DNA of 47,225 nucleotides from JAAYCI01 sp047972265 (GTDB lineage Bacteria > Bacillota > Clostridia > Oscillospirales > Ruminococcaceae): the NCBI GenBank assembly GCA_047972265.1, contig JBKEAM010000077.1, positions 1 to 47,225 on the forward strand. The letters are read 5' to 3'. Position 1 is the first letter of the stretch, and each line of letters opens with the position of its first letter. Under the pieces are notes generated by a model. It was not told the origin of the DNA. It made no database searches and was given only the letters and a program-made list of their open reading frames with translations. The translations under genes and the position numbers were made by a program. Of the stretch, positions 25,001-33,283 are shown one piece after another.

Positions 25001-25064
25001 GTGTAACTAAAAAAACAAGAAGAGAAAACGCAAAGCTTACGTATGAATGGAATAGGGGATTAAG

Positions 25065-26798
25065 ATGAAATTGATGATGCGCTACATTTGGCGCTATAAA
25101 AAATACCTGCTTTTAAGCCTGCTTGGCGTAGCGGGTTTTGTTGCAATACAAATGGGTGTGCCTACCCTGCTAAAGCACATTATAAACGATGCCCTGCTGG
25201 GAGAAAACCCGCAGGTGCTGTGGCAAATAGTAATTGCAATGTTTGTAATTATGGTGCTTGGCGTGGGCGGAGAAATTTGCATGTCTTATGCAAACAGCCG
25301 TATTGCCAGCAATGTAATAAGAGATTTGCGCAATGATATGTTTATTAAAACGCAAAGCTTTTCGCACAGCGAGTTTGACCAGTTTAGCGTGTCGTCCCTT
25401 ATTACCAGCACCACCAGCGACGCATACCAAATTATGATATTTATACAGTCGCTGCTGCGCAGTGCTTTAATTACACCCATTATGACGGTAAGCGGCTTTA
25501 TTATGATTGTAAACACCAATCCTGGTATGTTTTGGTATGTGCTGGCGGCCCTGCCCTTGCTAATTATGGGGGTAGTTATCATCAGCAAAAAAAGCAAGCC
25601 CTACTCTACAGCGCAGCAAACAACGCTGGATAAAATAAACTTGATTATGCGCGAGGGGCTTACCGGCCTTAGGGTTATACGCGCCTTTGGCAACGAAAGC
25701 CACCAAGACAACCGGTTTAACGAGGTGAACCAGGAGTACTGCGGCGTATCTAAAAAAGTGTACCGTATTATGGCAACCGCCCAGCCCGGCTTTTACCTGC
25801 TGTTTAACTTTATGATTGTTATTATTTTGTGGATTGGCAGCGGCGAAATTGGCCTGGGCCGATTGGATGTAGGTACGCTGAACGCCTCGATAGAATATAT
25901 CTTCCACATTCTGTTTTCGTTTATGATGATGGCAGTGCTGTTTACCATGTACCCACGCGCCTCGGTATCGGCAAACCGCATCGAGCGTGTGCTTAACAGC
26001 ATACCCAGCATCCCCGAAAATTTGGAAAAAGGCGTAACCGAAACAGAGGAAAAGGGATACGTCACTTTTGAAAACGTAACCTTTGCCTACCCCGGAGAAA
26101 CAGAAGAACCGGTAGTTAAAAACGTAAGCTTTACGGCAGCCCCCGGGCAAACGGTAGCCTTTATTGGCAGTACCGGCAGCGGTAAATCTACACTGATACA
26201 GCTCATCCCCCGTATGTACGATCTTACCGAGGGACGTATATTGGTGGATGGCGTGGATGTAAGAGATTACAATATCCACTCTTTGCGGGGCAAAATAAGT
26301 TTTATTCCCCAAAAGGCACAGCTTTTTACCGGCACCATAGCCGAAAATATGCGCCTTGGTAAACGGGATGCAACCCAAGAAGAATTGGTTCGCGCTGCCG
26401 ATATTGCCCAAGCGTCCGACTTTATTGCCGGCAAAGAAAACGGGTTTGAAGAAATGCTGGCCGAGGGTGGCAGCAATCTTTCGGGCGGGCAAAAGCAGCG
26501 CCTTGCAATAGCAAGGGGGGTTGTTAAAAACCCCGAAATATATGTGTTCGATGATTCGTTCTCGGCGCTGGATTATGCCACAGACCTTGCCCTGCGTACC
26601 CGCCTTAAAAAAGAAATAAAAGAAGCTACTATATTAATTGTGGCCCAGCGCATTGGCACCATACGCCATGCCGATAAAATATTGGTGCTGGATGAGGGGC
26701 GTGTTGTGGGCGAGGGCACCCACGAGGAACTTATGGACAACTGCGGTGTGTATTACGACATTGCGGTTAGCCAGCTCTCGCAGGAGGAACTTGGATGA
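25065..26798 (+). CDS. Heterodimeric ABC exporter, degenerate-site subunit
   Basis: Fused membrane and ATPase half of a type IV ABC exporter, 577 residues. Six transmembrane helices (residues 1-310) precede the nucleotide-binding domain. Walker A is GSTGSGKST and the signature LSGGQKQRL. Walker B reads VFDDSFSALD, where Asp replaces the catalytic Glu, and the switch His is Gln (LIVAQRIGT). This is the usual non-catalytic partner of pairs such as BmrCD, LmrCD or TM287/288. The ATG follows AGGGG. It overlaps the second subunit by four bases and lies behind an attenuator-like leader. Substrate unknown; drug, lipid or peptide export are all possible. Confidence 0.92.
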   Translation: MKLMMRYIWRYKKYLLLSLLGVAGFVAIQMGVPTLLKHIINDALLGENPQVLWQIVIAMFVIMVLGVGGEICMSYANSRIASNVIRDLRNDMFIKTQSFSHSEFDQFSVSSLITSTTSDAYQIMIFIQSLLRSALITPIMTVSGFIMIVNTNPGMFWYVLAALPLLIMGVVIISKKSKPYSTAQQTTLDKINLIMREGLTGLRVIRAFGNESHQDNRFNEVNQEYCGVSKKVYRIMATAQPGFYLLFNFMIVIILWIGSGEIGLGRLDVGTLNASIEYIFHILFSFMMMAVLFTMYPRASVSANRIERVLNSIPSIPENLEKGVTETEEKGYVTFENVTFAYPGETEEPVVKNVSFTAAPGQTVAFIGSTGSGKSTLIQLIPRMYDLTEGRILVDGVDVRDYNIHSLRGKISFIPQKAQLFTGTIAENMRLGKRDATQEELVRAADIAQASDFIAGKENGFEEMLAEGGSNLSGGQKQRLAIARGVVKNPEIYVFDDSFSALDYATDLALRTRLKKEIKEATILIVAQRIGTIRHADKILVLDEGRVVGEGTHEELMDNCGVYYDIAVSQLSQEELG

Positions 26799-28579
26799 AA
26801 ACAAATACTTTACGCAAAGCGGGGCGCTTAATACAATTGTGTATGAGCCCCTATAAAGGCCAGTATATATGGGCCATTGTGCTAAACATAGTGGGCAGTA
26901 TTCTTGGTACCCTTAACCCCTTTATCATCGGTTTTGCCATTACAGAGCTTGGCAAAAATGTAAAAGATATAATGGCCGGTGTGCCGGGAGCGGGTATTAA
27001 TTTAAATTATATCCTTACCATTGTGCTTATATTAATCATCAGTGCTGTTATAAGGCAGGGCGGCACCTATGTTGCCAGCTATATGCTGGCGGGCGGCGTG
27101 CAAGACAGCTTTAGAGACCTTCGCACTTCCATCAGCCGCAAAATGAACCGCCTGCCGGTGTCTTACTTCGATAAGCACCAGTTGGGCACTGTGCTAAACA
27201 ATGTTACCAACGATGTGGACGCCGTTACCAACGCAATGCAGCAAAGCCTGCTGCCGCTGGTATATGCGGTAACCAACATTACCATGACCTTTGTTATGAT
27301 GATGGTAATTTCTTTGCCGCTGGGGCTGCTGTGCCTGCTTATGATACCCGGGGCATACTTTATCTCCCGTGCCATGATGCGCCGCTCGCAAAACCAGTTT
27401 CGTAAAATGCAAAATACACTGGCAGAGTTAAACGGCTATATACAAGAGAGATATACCGGTTTTACCGTTACCAAACTGTATAACAACGAGCAAAAAACGG
27501 TAGAAAAATTTCAGGAAATAAACGGCGAGCTAAACCAGGCAGGCTTTAAAAGTGGGTTTATTTCTTCGCTTATGTCCCCTCTTATGGAGCTTCTCATCAA
27601 TATTACCTATGTAATAATGATGCTGCTTACAGGGTATGCGGTTCTATTTTCTGGCATGCCTTTGGGTAATATGCAGGCCTTTGTGCAGTATATTTGGCTG
27701 GTGTACGAGCCCATAGGGCAAATCACCCAGCTTTCTACCGCGGTGCAAAGTGCCGCCGCCTCTATGGAGCGTATTGTTACCTTTTTAGAAGAACCGGAAG
27801 AATCGGACGATTCTGATAAAATTGCAAGCGTTAACCTAGAAGAGTTTAAAGGACATGTAAGCTTTAAAGAGGTGCAGTTCTCTTACGACAAAAGCAGCAC
27901 CCTACTTACAGACCTTACGGTGGATGCAAAGCCCGGCCAAACCATTGCAATTGTGGGTGCCACCGGTGCAGGCAAAACCACCATTATCAATCTGTTAATG
28001 CGCTTTTACGATATTGACGCGGGCGATATTTCTATAGACGGTACCAGCATATACGATATGCGCCGCAGCGCAGAGCGCTCTTTGTTTGGAATGGTATTGC
28101 AGGATGCATGGCTGTACCATGCAACCATTGCCGAAAATATCCGCTTTGGCCGCCTAGATGCAACCGACGAAGAAGTAATAGAGGCAGCCAAAACCGCCAA
28201 TGTGCATCATTTTATTAAAACACTGCCGGGCGGCTATAATATGATGATTAACGAAGAAGCCAGCAACGTATCTTTGGGGCAAAAGCAATTGCTTACCATT
28301 GCACGCGCCATATTGGCAGACCCCCGCATTTTAATATTAGACGAAGCCACCAGCAGTGTAGATACTAGGCTGGAGATGCTGATACAGGTTGCAATGAAAC
28401 AGGCAATGCAAAACCGCACCAGCTTTGTAATTGCCCACCGCCTTTCCACCATCCGCGATGCAGACATGATACTGGTGCTGGAAAAAGGCGATATTGTAGA
28501 GCAGGGCACCCACCAGCAGTTGCTGGATTTAGACGGTAAATATGCCGCCTTGTACAACAGTCAGTTTGCAGAAGAATAG
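26795..28579 (+). CDS. Heterodimeric ABC exporter, catalytic subunit
   Basis: Second half-transporter, 594 residues: six transmembrane helices, then an ATPase domain. Walker A is GATGAGKTT, the catalytic Glu is present (ILILDEATSSVD) and so is the switch His (FVIAHRLST). The signature is VSLGQKQLL rather than LSGGQ, so the composite site it completes on the partner differs. With the upstream subunit this gives one consensus and one degenerate ATP site, the BmrCD/LmrCD layout. It begins inside the last codons of the first gene and is followed by a strong terminator. Confidence 0.93.
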   Translation: MKTNTLRKAGRLIQLCMSPYKGQYIWAIVLNIVGSILGTLNPFIIGFAITELGKNVKDIMAGVPGAGINLNYILTIVLILIISAVIRQGGTYVASYMLAGGVQDSFRDLRTSISRKMNRLPVSYFDKHQLGTVLNNVTNDVDAVTNAMQQSLLPLVYAVTNITMTFVMMMVISLPLGLLCLLMIPGAYFISRAMMRRSQNQFRKMQNTLAELNGYIQERYTGFTVTKLYNNEQKTVEKFQEINGELNQAGFKSGFISSLMSPLMELLINITYVIMMLLTGYAVLFSGMPLGNMQAFVQYIWLVYEPIGQITQLSTAVQSAAASMERIVTFLEEPEESDDSDKIASVNLEEFKGHVSFKEVQFSYDKSSTLLTDLTVDAKPGQTIAIVGATGAGKTTIINLLMRFYDIDAGDISIDGTSIYDMRRSAERSLFGMVLQDAWLYHATIAENIRFGRLDATDEEVIEAAKTANVHHFIKTLPGGYNMMINEEASNVSLGQKQLLTIARAILADPRILILDEATSSVDTRLEMLIQVAMKQAMQNRTSFVIAHRLSTIRDADMILVLEKGDIVEQGTHQQLLDLDGKYAALYNSQFAEE

Positions 28580-28613
28580 TTTGTAAATAAGCGTACAATA
28601 AAAGTTTTATAAT

Positions 28614-28670
28614 AACCCCACCATGGTTGCGCACTGCTGTTTTGCAGGTGTGCCCTTGGTGGGGTTTATT
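28614..28670 (+). terminator. Terminator of the ABC exporter operon
   Basis: AACCCCACCA / TGGTGGGGTT outer stem enclosing an inner GCGCAC/GTGTGC stem, followed by TATTT. Confidence 0.85.
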
Positions 28671-28965
28671 TGTTAAAGCAAAGCAACAAGGTTTAAATGG
28701 ATATCTTGTAAAATACACGCTGTTTTTTAACAGTAAAACAACAAAAAAAGACTGTGAAACAGTAAGGTACCTTACGATGAAGCGACAAATATGGCAAAAG
28801 GTAAAATTAATTATAATTATTTTTAAATTATTCACAGTTTATGCTATAAAAGGAGTATAATATAGCGCGCGGCAAAAAAGTAGAGCAGTTTAAATATGCC
28901 CACAGGTTGCCAAAAAATTAAAAAAAGGTTACAGTTTTTAAGAAGCAAGACTTTTAAAAAACTTG
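28671..28965. other. AT-rich gap before the P-type ATPase, with a 14-base palindrome
   Basis: No supported gene. GTAAGGTACCTTAC (28762-28775) is a perfect palindrome, a shape often bound by dimeric regulators. TATAAT at 28854-28859 may be a second promoter. I see no c-di-AMP (ydaO) riboswitch core. Confidence 0.45.
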
Positions 28966-28974
28966 TGATATACT
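28966..28974 (+). promoter_or_regulatory. Extended -10 promoter of the P-type ATPase operon
   Basis: TGATATACT, no good -35; about 75 bases of leader to the ATG, with CCCCA/TGGGG arms that could pair. Confidence 0.5.
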
Positions 28975-29056
28975 TGTAGCCATCCCCATCAGTAAAGGCA
29001 GGTTTTTTTGTCTTAAAACGGTGGGGTATTATCAATGAACGGAGATGTGAAGGAGT

Positions 29057-29419
29057 ATGGAGTGCCTAGCGAGTTCCGCTGGACAGGATACCCTCGCCAG
29101 TATTCAGGCATTGCCCAAAGAAGAGCTGTTTAAAGCTATGGATACGCGCACTGAGGGGTTAACCCAGCAGGAGGTTGCGCAAAAGCAGGAAAAATACGGC
29201 AAAAATGTAATTCAGGAGGCCAAAGGCAAACCCTTAATCTTGGTGTTTTTGGGCAACTTTACAAGCCTGATGGCCATTTTGCTGTGGATTGGCGGCATTG
29301 TAGCTATTTTGGCAGATATGCTTGTTTTGGGTATCGCCATTTGGCTGGTAAACATCATCAACGGTGGTTTTAGTTTTTTTGGCAGGAGTTTCAGGCCGGA
29401 AAAGCAACCGAAGCGTTGA
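29057..29419 (+). CDS. P-type cation ATPase, N-terminal part (frame broken)
   Basis: Holds the cation ATPase N-terminal domain (GLTQQEVAQKQEKYGKNVI, about residues 35-53) and the first two membrane helices (ILVFLGNFTSLMAILLWIGG). After ...NGGFSFF the frame leaves family sequence and stops 13 codons later. At a run of seven T (29374-29380) the family sequence continues in the -1 frame as WQEFQAGKATEALKKML, the start of the actuator domain. Joined, the two parts give about 942 residues, a normal P2-type length. The ATG follows AAGGAG very closely. Alone this fragment would not work. Confidence 0.8.
   Translation: MECLASSAGQDTLASIQALPKEELFKAMDTRTEGLTQQEVAQKQEKYGKNVIQEAKGKPLILVFLGNFTSLMAILLWIGGIVAILADMLVLGIAIWLVNIINGGFSFFGRSFRPEKQPKR
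29374..29380 (+). other. T7 run: frameshift site within the P-type ATPase
   Basis: In the upstream frame it reads AGT TTT TTT GGC, i.e. a U UUU UUU heptamer in the phase needed for -1 slippage. The family sequence resumes with TGG (Trp) in the -1 frame. A GGTGG element lies eight bases before. Programmed slippage, phase variation, a real mutation or a sequencing error in the homopolymer are all possible. Confidence 0.8.
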
Positions 29420-31884
29420 AAAAAATGCTGCCGGCCTATGCGCGTGTGGTACGTAATGGTCAGGAAGATAAGATTTTGGTAGAAGACCTGGTGCCCGGGG
29501 ACATTATGCTGGTAGAAGAGGGCGATAAAATTTCGGCAGACGCCCGCCTGTTCGAATCGAGCGATTTGCAGGTAAACCAGTCTACCCTAACAGGAGAATC
29601 CAACCCGGTGCGCAAGGATGCCGCGCCGATGTTAAAAGAGGATCTTTCCCGTTTCGAAATCCCCAACCTGTTATTTGCAGGCACTTCTGTTGCCAGCGGC
29701 ACAGGTAAAACCGTAGTGGTAAGCACCGCCATGCAAACCGAGTTTGGCAAAATTGCCAGCCTTACCCAAAGCATGGAGGAAGAGCAAAGCCCGCTGCAAA
29801 AAGAATTGGACCGCCTTACAAAACAAATTTCTATGATTGCCATAGGCATTGGCCTGTTTTTCTTTTTGGCAGGCTGGCTGTTTGTAGGCGATAAAATAAT
29901 GCAATCCTTTGTGTTTGCACTTGGTATGATAGTTGCCTTTATACCCGAGGGGCTTTTGCCCACCGTTACTCTTTCGCTGGCTATGGCGGTACAGCGCATT
30001 GCAAAAGAACACGCGCTGGTAAAAAGGCTTTCGGCAGTAGAAACACTGGGGTCTACCTCGGTAATTTGTTCGGACAAAACAGGTACCCTTACCCAAAACG
30101 AAATGACAGTAAACACCCTGTGGCTGCCCGGGCGAGAGATGGAAGTAACCGGCCTTGGGTATGCGCCCGAGGGTGAGGTATTGTACAACGCCCAGCCCAT
30201 GAGCGCCAAAAAAGACAAAGCGCTTAAAAACCTGTTGGCGGCCGCCGCCCTATGCAGCAATGCGCGTGTAGTACCCCCCAACGAAGAAAATACCCGCTAC
30301 ACTGTATTGGGAGACCCCACCGAGGCATGCCTTGGCGTTGCGGCCCAAAAGGCGGGTATTGTGCTGGCAGATATCGAATCAGAAATGCCCCGCCTGCGGG
30401 AGCTTCCGTTTGATTCTCGTCGTAAACGCATGACCACCGTGCATGCCCTTGCCCGCCCGGTGGATGGTGCCCAGCGCATAGCTTATATAAAAGGCGCGCC
30501 CAAAGAGGTGCTGGAGCTTTGCAACCGCTACGAGCAAGACGGCAAGGTGGTAGAAGTAGATGATGCCTACCGCGAAACGGTAATGCAGGCAAACGATAAA
30601 TTTGCCCGCAACGGCCTGCGCGTACTGGCAGTGGCTTACCGCTTAATTAATAAAGACTGTGGCCTGCCGGTTGCCATGAGCGCTTATACCCCCGAGCTGG
30701 TAGAGCAGGACCTTACCTTTGTGGGCTTAATTGCCATGGCAGACCCGCCCCGCCCCGAAGTAGCCGCTGCGGTAGAGAAATGTCACCGCGCCAGCATTCG
30801 TATTATTATGATAACGGGCGACTATGGTCTTACAGCCGAAAGCATTGCCAAACGCATTGGCATTGTAAAGGGGGATAACCCCCGCATTGTGACCGGGCGT
30901 GATTTAGAAAGCCTAAGCGATGATGAATTAAAAGAGGCGCTTTCGGACGAGGTTATTTTTGCCCGCGTAGCACCCGAGCAAAAGTACCGCGTGGTGTGCG
31001 CCTTGCAGGAACTGGGCAATATTGTAGCGGTTACGGGCGACGGTGTAAACGATGCCCCGGCCCTTAAAAAGGCAGATATTGGCGTTGCAATGGGCATCTC
31101 GGGCACCGACGTTGCCAAAGAAGCCGCCGACATGATTTTAACCGACGACAACTTTGCCTCTATTGTGCGTGCGGTAGAAGAAGGTCGCTCCGTATACAAC
31201 AATATCCAAAAGTTTTTGCTGTATATTTTAAACAGCAATATGGCAGAGGCTGTGCCCTCGGCGGCATTTCTGCTTTCTAAGGGGGGCATTCCCCTTCCTT
31301 TAACGGTATTGCAAATATTGTCTATTGATATTGGTACCGACATGCTGCCCGCCTTGGGCCTTGGGGTAGAACAGGCCGAAGAAGGCGTAATGGACAAACC
31401 CCCTCGCAACCGCAAAATGCCGCTGCTAAATAAAAGCGTTATTGTAAAGGCGTTTTTCTGGTATGGGTTAATTGCTGCGGTTATCTCTATGGGGGCCTAC
31501 TTCTTTGTAAACCTGCTGCATGGCTGGCCCAATGTACCGCTGGCGGCCTCGGGGGTAGTATACCGCGAAGCCACCACCCTAACACTTGCTTCTATTGTAT
31601 TTTGCCAAATTGGTGCAGTGCTTAATTGCCGTACCGAGAAGCAATCGGTGTTTAAAGTAGGGCTGTTTAGCAACAAGCGTGTTTTAATTGGCATCTTGGC
31701 AGAAATTATTATTTTGTGTATCCTTATTTATGTACCCTTCTTACAGCCAGTGTTCAATACTGCACCCATTGGATTGAGGGAATGGATATTCCTTGTACTT
31801 ATCCCCATCCCGGTTGTGTTAATTGAAGAGGCGCGCAAGGCGCTGGTTCGCAAGAAAAACGCGAAAAAACAAAGCGAGGTGTAA
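29416..31884 (+). CDS. P-type cation ATPase, main part (Na,K-ATPase-like, P2C type)
   Basis: Actuator (TLTGESNPV), phosphorylation (CSDKTGTLTQ, Asp340 of the joined protein), nucleotide and hinge (TGDGVNDAPALKKADIGVAM) domains plus eight membrane helices. The membrane motifs resemble animal Na,K-ATPases: IPEGLLPTVT in helix 4, SNMAEAVP in helix 5 and IDIGTDMLPALGLGVEQAE in helix 6, with the Glu and both Asp cation ligands kept. So Na+ or K+ is a better guess than Ca2+. The TTG at 29416 has no ribosome site, so it probably does not start here; the coding frame really begins at the T7 run. Two RCK genes follow, the first three bases after the stop. Confidence 0.9.
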   Translation: MKKMLPAYARVVRNGQEDKILVEDLVPGDIMLVEEGDKISADARLFESSDLQVNQSTLTGESNPVRKDAAPMLKEDLSRFEIPNLLFAGTSVASGTGKTVVVSTAMQTEFGKIASLTQSMEEEQSPLQKELDRLTKQISMIAIGIGLFFFLAGWLFVGDKIMQSFVFALGMIVAFIPEGLLPTVTLSLAMAVQRIAKEHALVKRLSAVETLGSTSVICSDKTGTLTQNEMTVNTLWLPGREMEVTGLGYAPEGEVLYNAQPMSAKKDKALKNLLAAAALCSNARVVPPNEENTRYTVLGDPTEACLGVAAQKAGIVLADIESEMPRLRELPFDSRRKRMTTVHALARPVDGAQRIAYIKGAPKEVLELCNRYEQDGKVVEVDDAYRETVMQANDKFARNGLRVLAVAYRLINKDCGLPVAMSAYTPELVEQDLTFVGLIAMADPPRPEVAAAVEKCHRASIRIIMITGDYGLTAESIAKRIGIVKGDNPRIVTGRDLESLSDDELKEALSDEVIFARVAPEQKYRVVCALQELGNIVAVTGDGVNDAPALKKADIGVAMGISGTDVAKEAADMILTDDNFASIVRAVEEGRSVYNNIQKFLLYILNSNMAEAVPSAAFLLSKGGIPLPLTVLQILSIDIGTDMLPALGLGVEQAEEGVMDKPPRNRKMPLLNKSVIVKAFFWYGLIAAVISMGAYFFVNLLHGWPNVPLAASGVVYREATTLTLASIVFCQIGAVLNCRTEKQSVFKVGLFSNKRVLIGILAEIIILCILIYVPFLQPVFNTAPIGLREWIFLVLIPIPVVLIEEARKALVRKKNAKKQSEV

Positions 31885-31887
31885 GCG

Positions 31888-32535
31888 ATGAAGGTGATTA
31901 TCGTTGGCTGCGGCCGCATGGGCCGGGGCCTTGCGTTGGAGCTGGACAGAAAAAACCATGAGGTAACGGTGATAGACACCGATCCAAATGCCATTAAAAT
32001 GCTGGGTGATGATTTTAAGGGCAAAAAAATGATAGGAATAGGGTTTGATAAAACTGTGCTGGAAACCGCCCGCATTACCCACGTGGATGCGATAGTGGCT
32101 TCTACCGCCAGCGACGAAACCAACGCGCTGATTGCACGCATTGCCCGCAATATTTATAAGGTTCCGCGTGTTATCGCCCGCCTGTACGATATTCGCAAGG
32201 CGGTTATTTACAATGCGCTGGGCATTCAAACCATTTCTACCACCCACTGGGGTGTACAGCGGGGCAAAGAGCTTTTAAGCTACAGCCAGCTTGATACCAT
32301 TATGGATTTGGGCAATAACTCGGTAGAAATTATACGTGTAGAAGTGCCGCCCCTTATGGAAGGGCGCAGGCTTTGGGACTTGATACGTGTGGGAGAAGTG
32401 GATGTTGTAGCCGTAGGACGCGGCAGCAAAGCCTTTTTGCCCGTAGAGGGTACCCTGCTGGAAAAAGATGATGTTTTGTACATTGCTGTGCTTTCTTCTG
32501 CATTGGGCAAACTGAAAACGGCTTTGGGGCTGTAA
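31888..32535 (+). CDS. trkA: TrkA/RCK domain protein (first)
   Basis: Cytosolic K+-transport regulator of 215 residues: RCK_N Rossmann domain with GCGRMGRGL (residues 7-15) and acidic ribose-binding VIDTD near 31-35, then an RCK_C domain (EVPPLMEGRRLWDLI onward). Such proteins bind NAD(H) or ATP and c-di-nucleotides and gate TrkH/KtrB channels. No channel gene is present; instead it begins three bases after the P-type ATPase, so it may regulate that pump. The ribosome site is GAGGTG inside the ATPase stop region. Confidence 0.9.
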   Translation: MKVIIVGCGRMGRGLALELDRKNHEVTVIDTDPNAIKMLGDDFKGKKMIGIGFDKTVLETARITHVDAIVASTASDETNALIARIARNIYKVPRVIARLYDIRKAVIYNALGIQTISTTHWGVQRGKELLSYSQLDTIMDLGNNSVEIIRVEVPPLMEGRRLWDLIRVGEVDVVAVGRGSKAFLPVEGTLLEKDDVLYIAVLSSALGKLKTALGL

Positions 32536-32548
32536 GGAGGAAACCGAC

Positions 32549-33217
32549 ATGAATGCTGTAATTATAGGCGGCGGGCAGGTTGGCTCTTATATAGCAAAGC
32601 TGCTGCTGGACAATGGCTGTACCGTTAAGGTAATAGAAAAACGAGAAGATGTGCTGGAAAAACTGCGTGCAGAACTGCCGTCCGAAATATTGGTGGTGGG
32701 CGGCGGAGCAGACCCTCATATTATGGAAAAGGCCGGCATACAGCAGGCCGATGTTGTGGCTGCCGTTACCGGTGCAGATGAGATAAACCTGGTAGCTTCT
32801 ACAATTGCAAAGTACGAGTTTGGGGTACCCCGCGTAATAGCGCGCGTAAATCATCCCAAAAACGAATGGCTTTTTACCGCCGAGATGGGTGTGGATGTGC
32901 CTGTAAACCAGGCAAATCTGCTGGCCCGCCTTATGGTAGATGGAATTGATTTAAAACATATGATTACCCTGATGAAGATAAATAGGGGAAAACATTCTAT
33001 TTCGCAGTTTAATGTAGAGCCCGGCTCTTTGGCAGACGGCAAATCTTTAAAAGAACTGCCCATGCCCGAGGATGCGGTGCTAATTGCCATTCACCGCGGA
33101 GACGAGGTTATCCTCCCGCGGGGAGAAACTGTTGTGCAGGCCGATGACCGTATATTGGCCCTGTGCAGCACCCCGGCACAGCAGGTGATAGATACTATTT
33201 TTGCAGAGCCGCAATAA
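32549..33217 (+). CDS. trkA: TrkA/RCK domain protein (second)
   Basis: A second RCK protein, 222 residues: nucleotide-binding loop GGGQVGSYIA (residues 7-16), acidic end of strand two (VIEKRE), then the RCK_C domain (FNVEPGSLADGKSLKELPMP onward). It follows the first by 13 bases with AAGGAGG, and the two differ enough to form a heteromeric ring rather than being a recent duplication. Ends the ATPase-RCK-RCK operon. Confidence 0.92.
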   Translation: MNAVIIGGGQVGSYIAKLLLDNGCTVKVIEKREDVLEKLRAELPSEILVVGGGADPHIMEKAGIQQADVVAAVTGADEINLVASTIAKYEFGVPRVIARVNHPKNEWLFTAEMGVDVPVNQANLLARLMVDGIDLKHMITLMKINRGKHSISQFNVEPGSLADGKSLKELPMPEDAVLIAIHRGDEVILPRGETVVQADDRILALCSTPAQQVIDTIFAEPQ

Positions 33218-33228
33218 GCTAAAAAAAT

Positions 33229-33266
33229 TAAAAAGGCAGGCCGGGATTTTTCCCAGCCTGCCTTTT
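33229..33266 (+). terminator. Bidirectional terminator between the RCK operon and metQ
   Basis: AAAAGGCAGGC / GCCTGCCTTTT with inner GGGA/TCCC stem and A/T tracts on both sides. Confidence 0.9.
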
Positions 33267-33283
33267 ATCTGTATTGGTATTGC

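Noticed and set aside
25560..26492. 310-codon minus-strand frame opposite the first ABC exporter gene
   Set aside because: Shadow frame of an intact ABC subunit.
28627..28860. 77-codon plus-strand frame between the ABC exporter and the P-type ATPase
   Set aside because: Starts inside the exporter terminator, has no ribosome site and an AT-driven composition.
28671..29056. Possible c-di-AMP (ydaO) riboswitch before the K+/Na+ pump operon
   Set aside because: Too AT-rich and lacks the conserved ydaO core elements.
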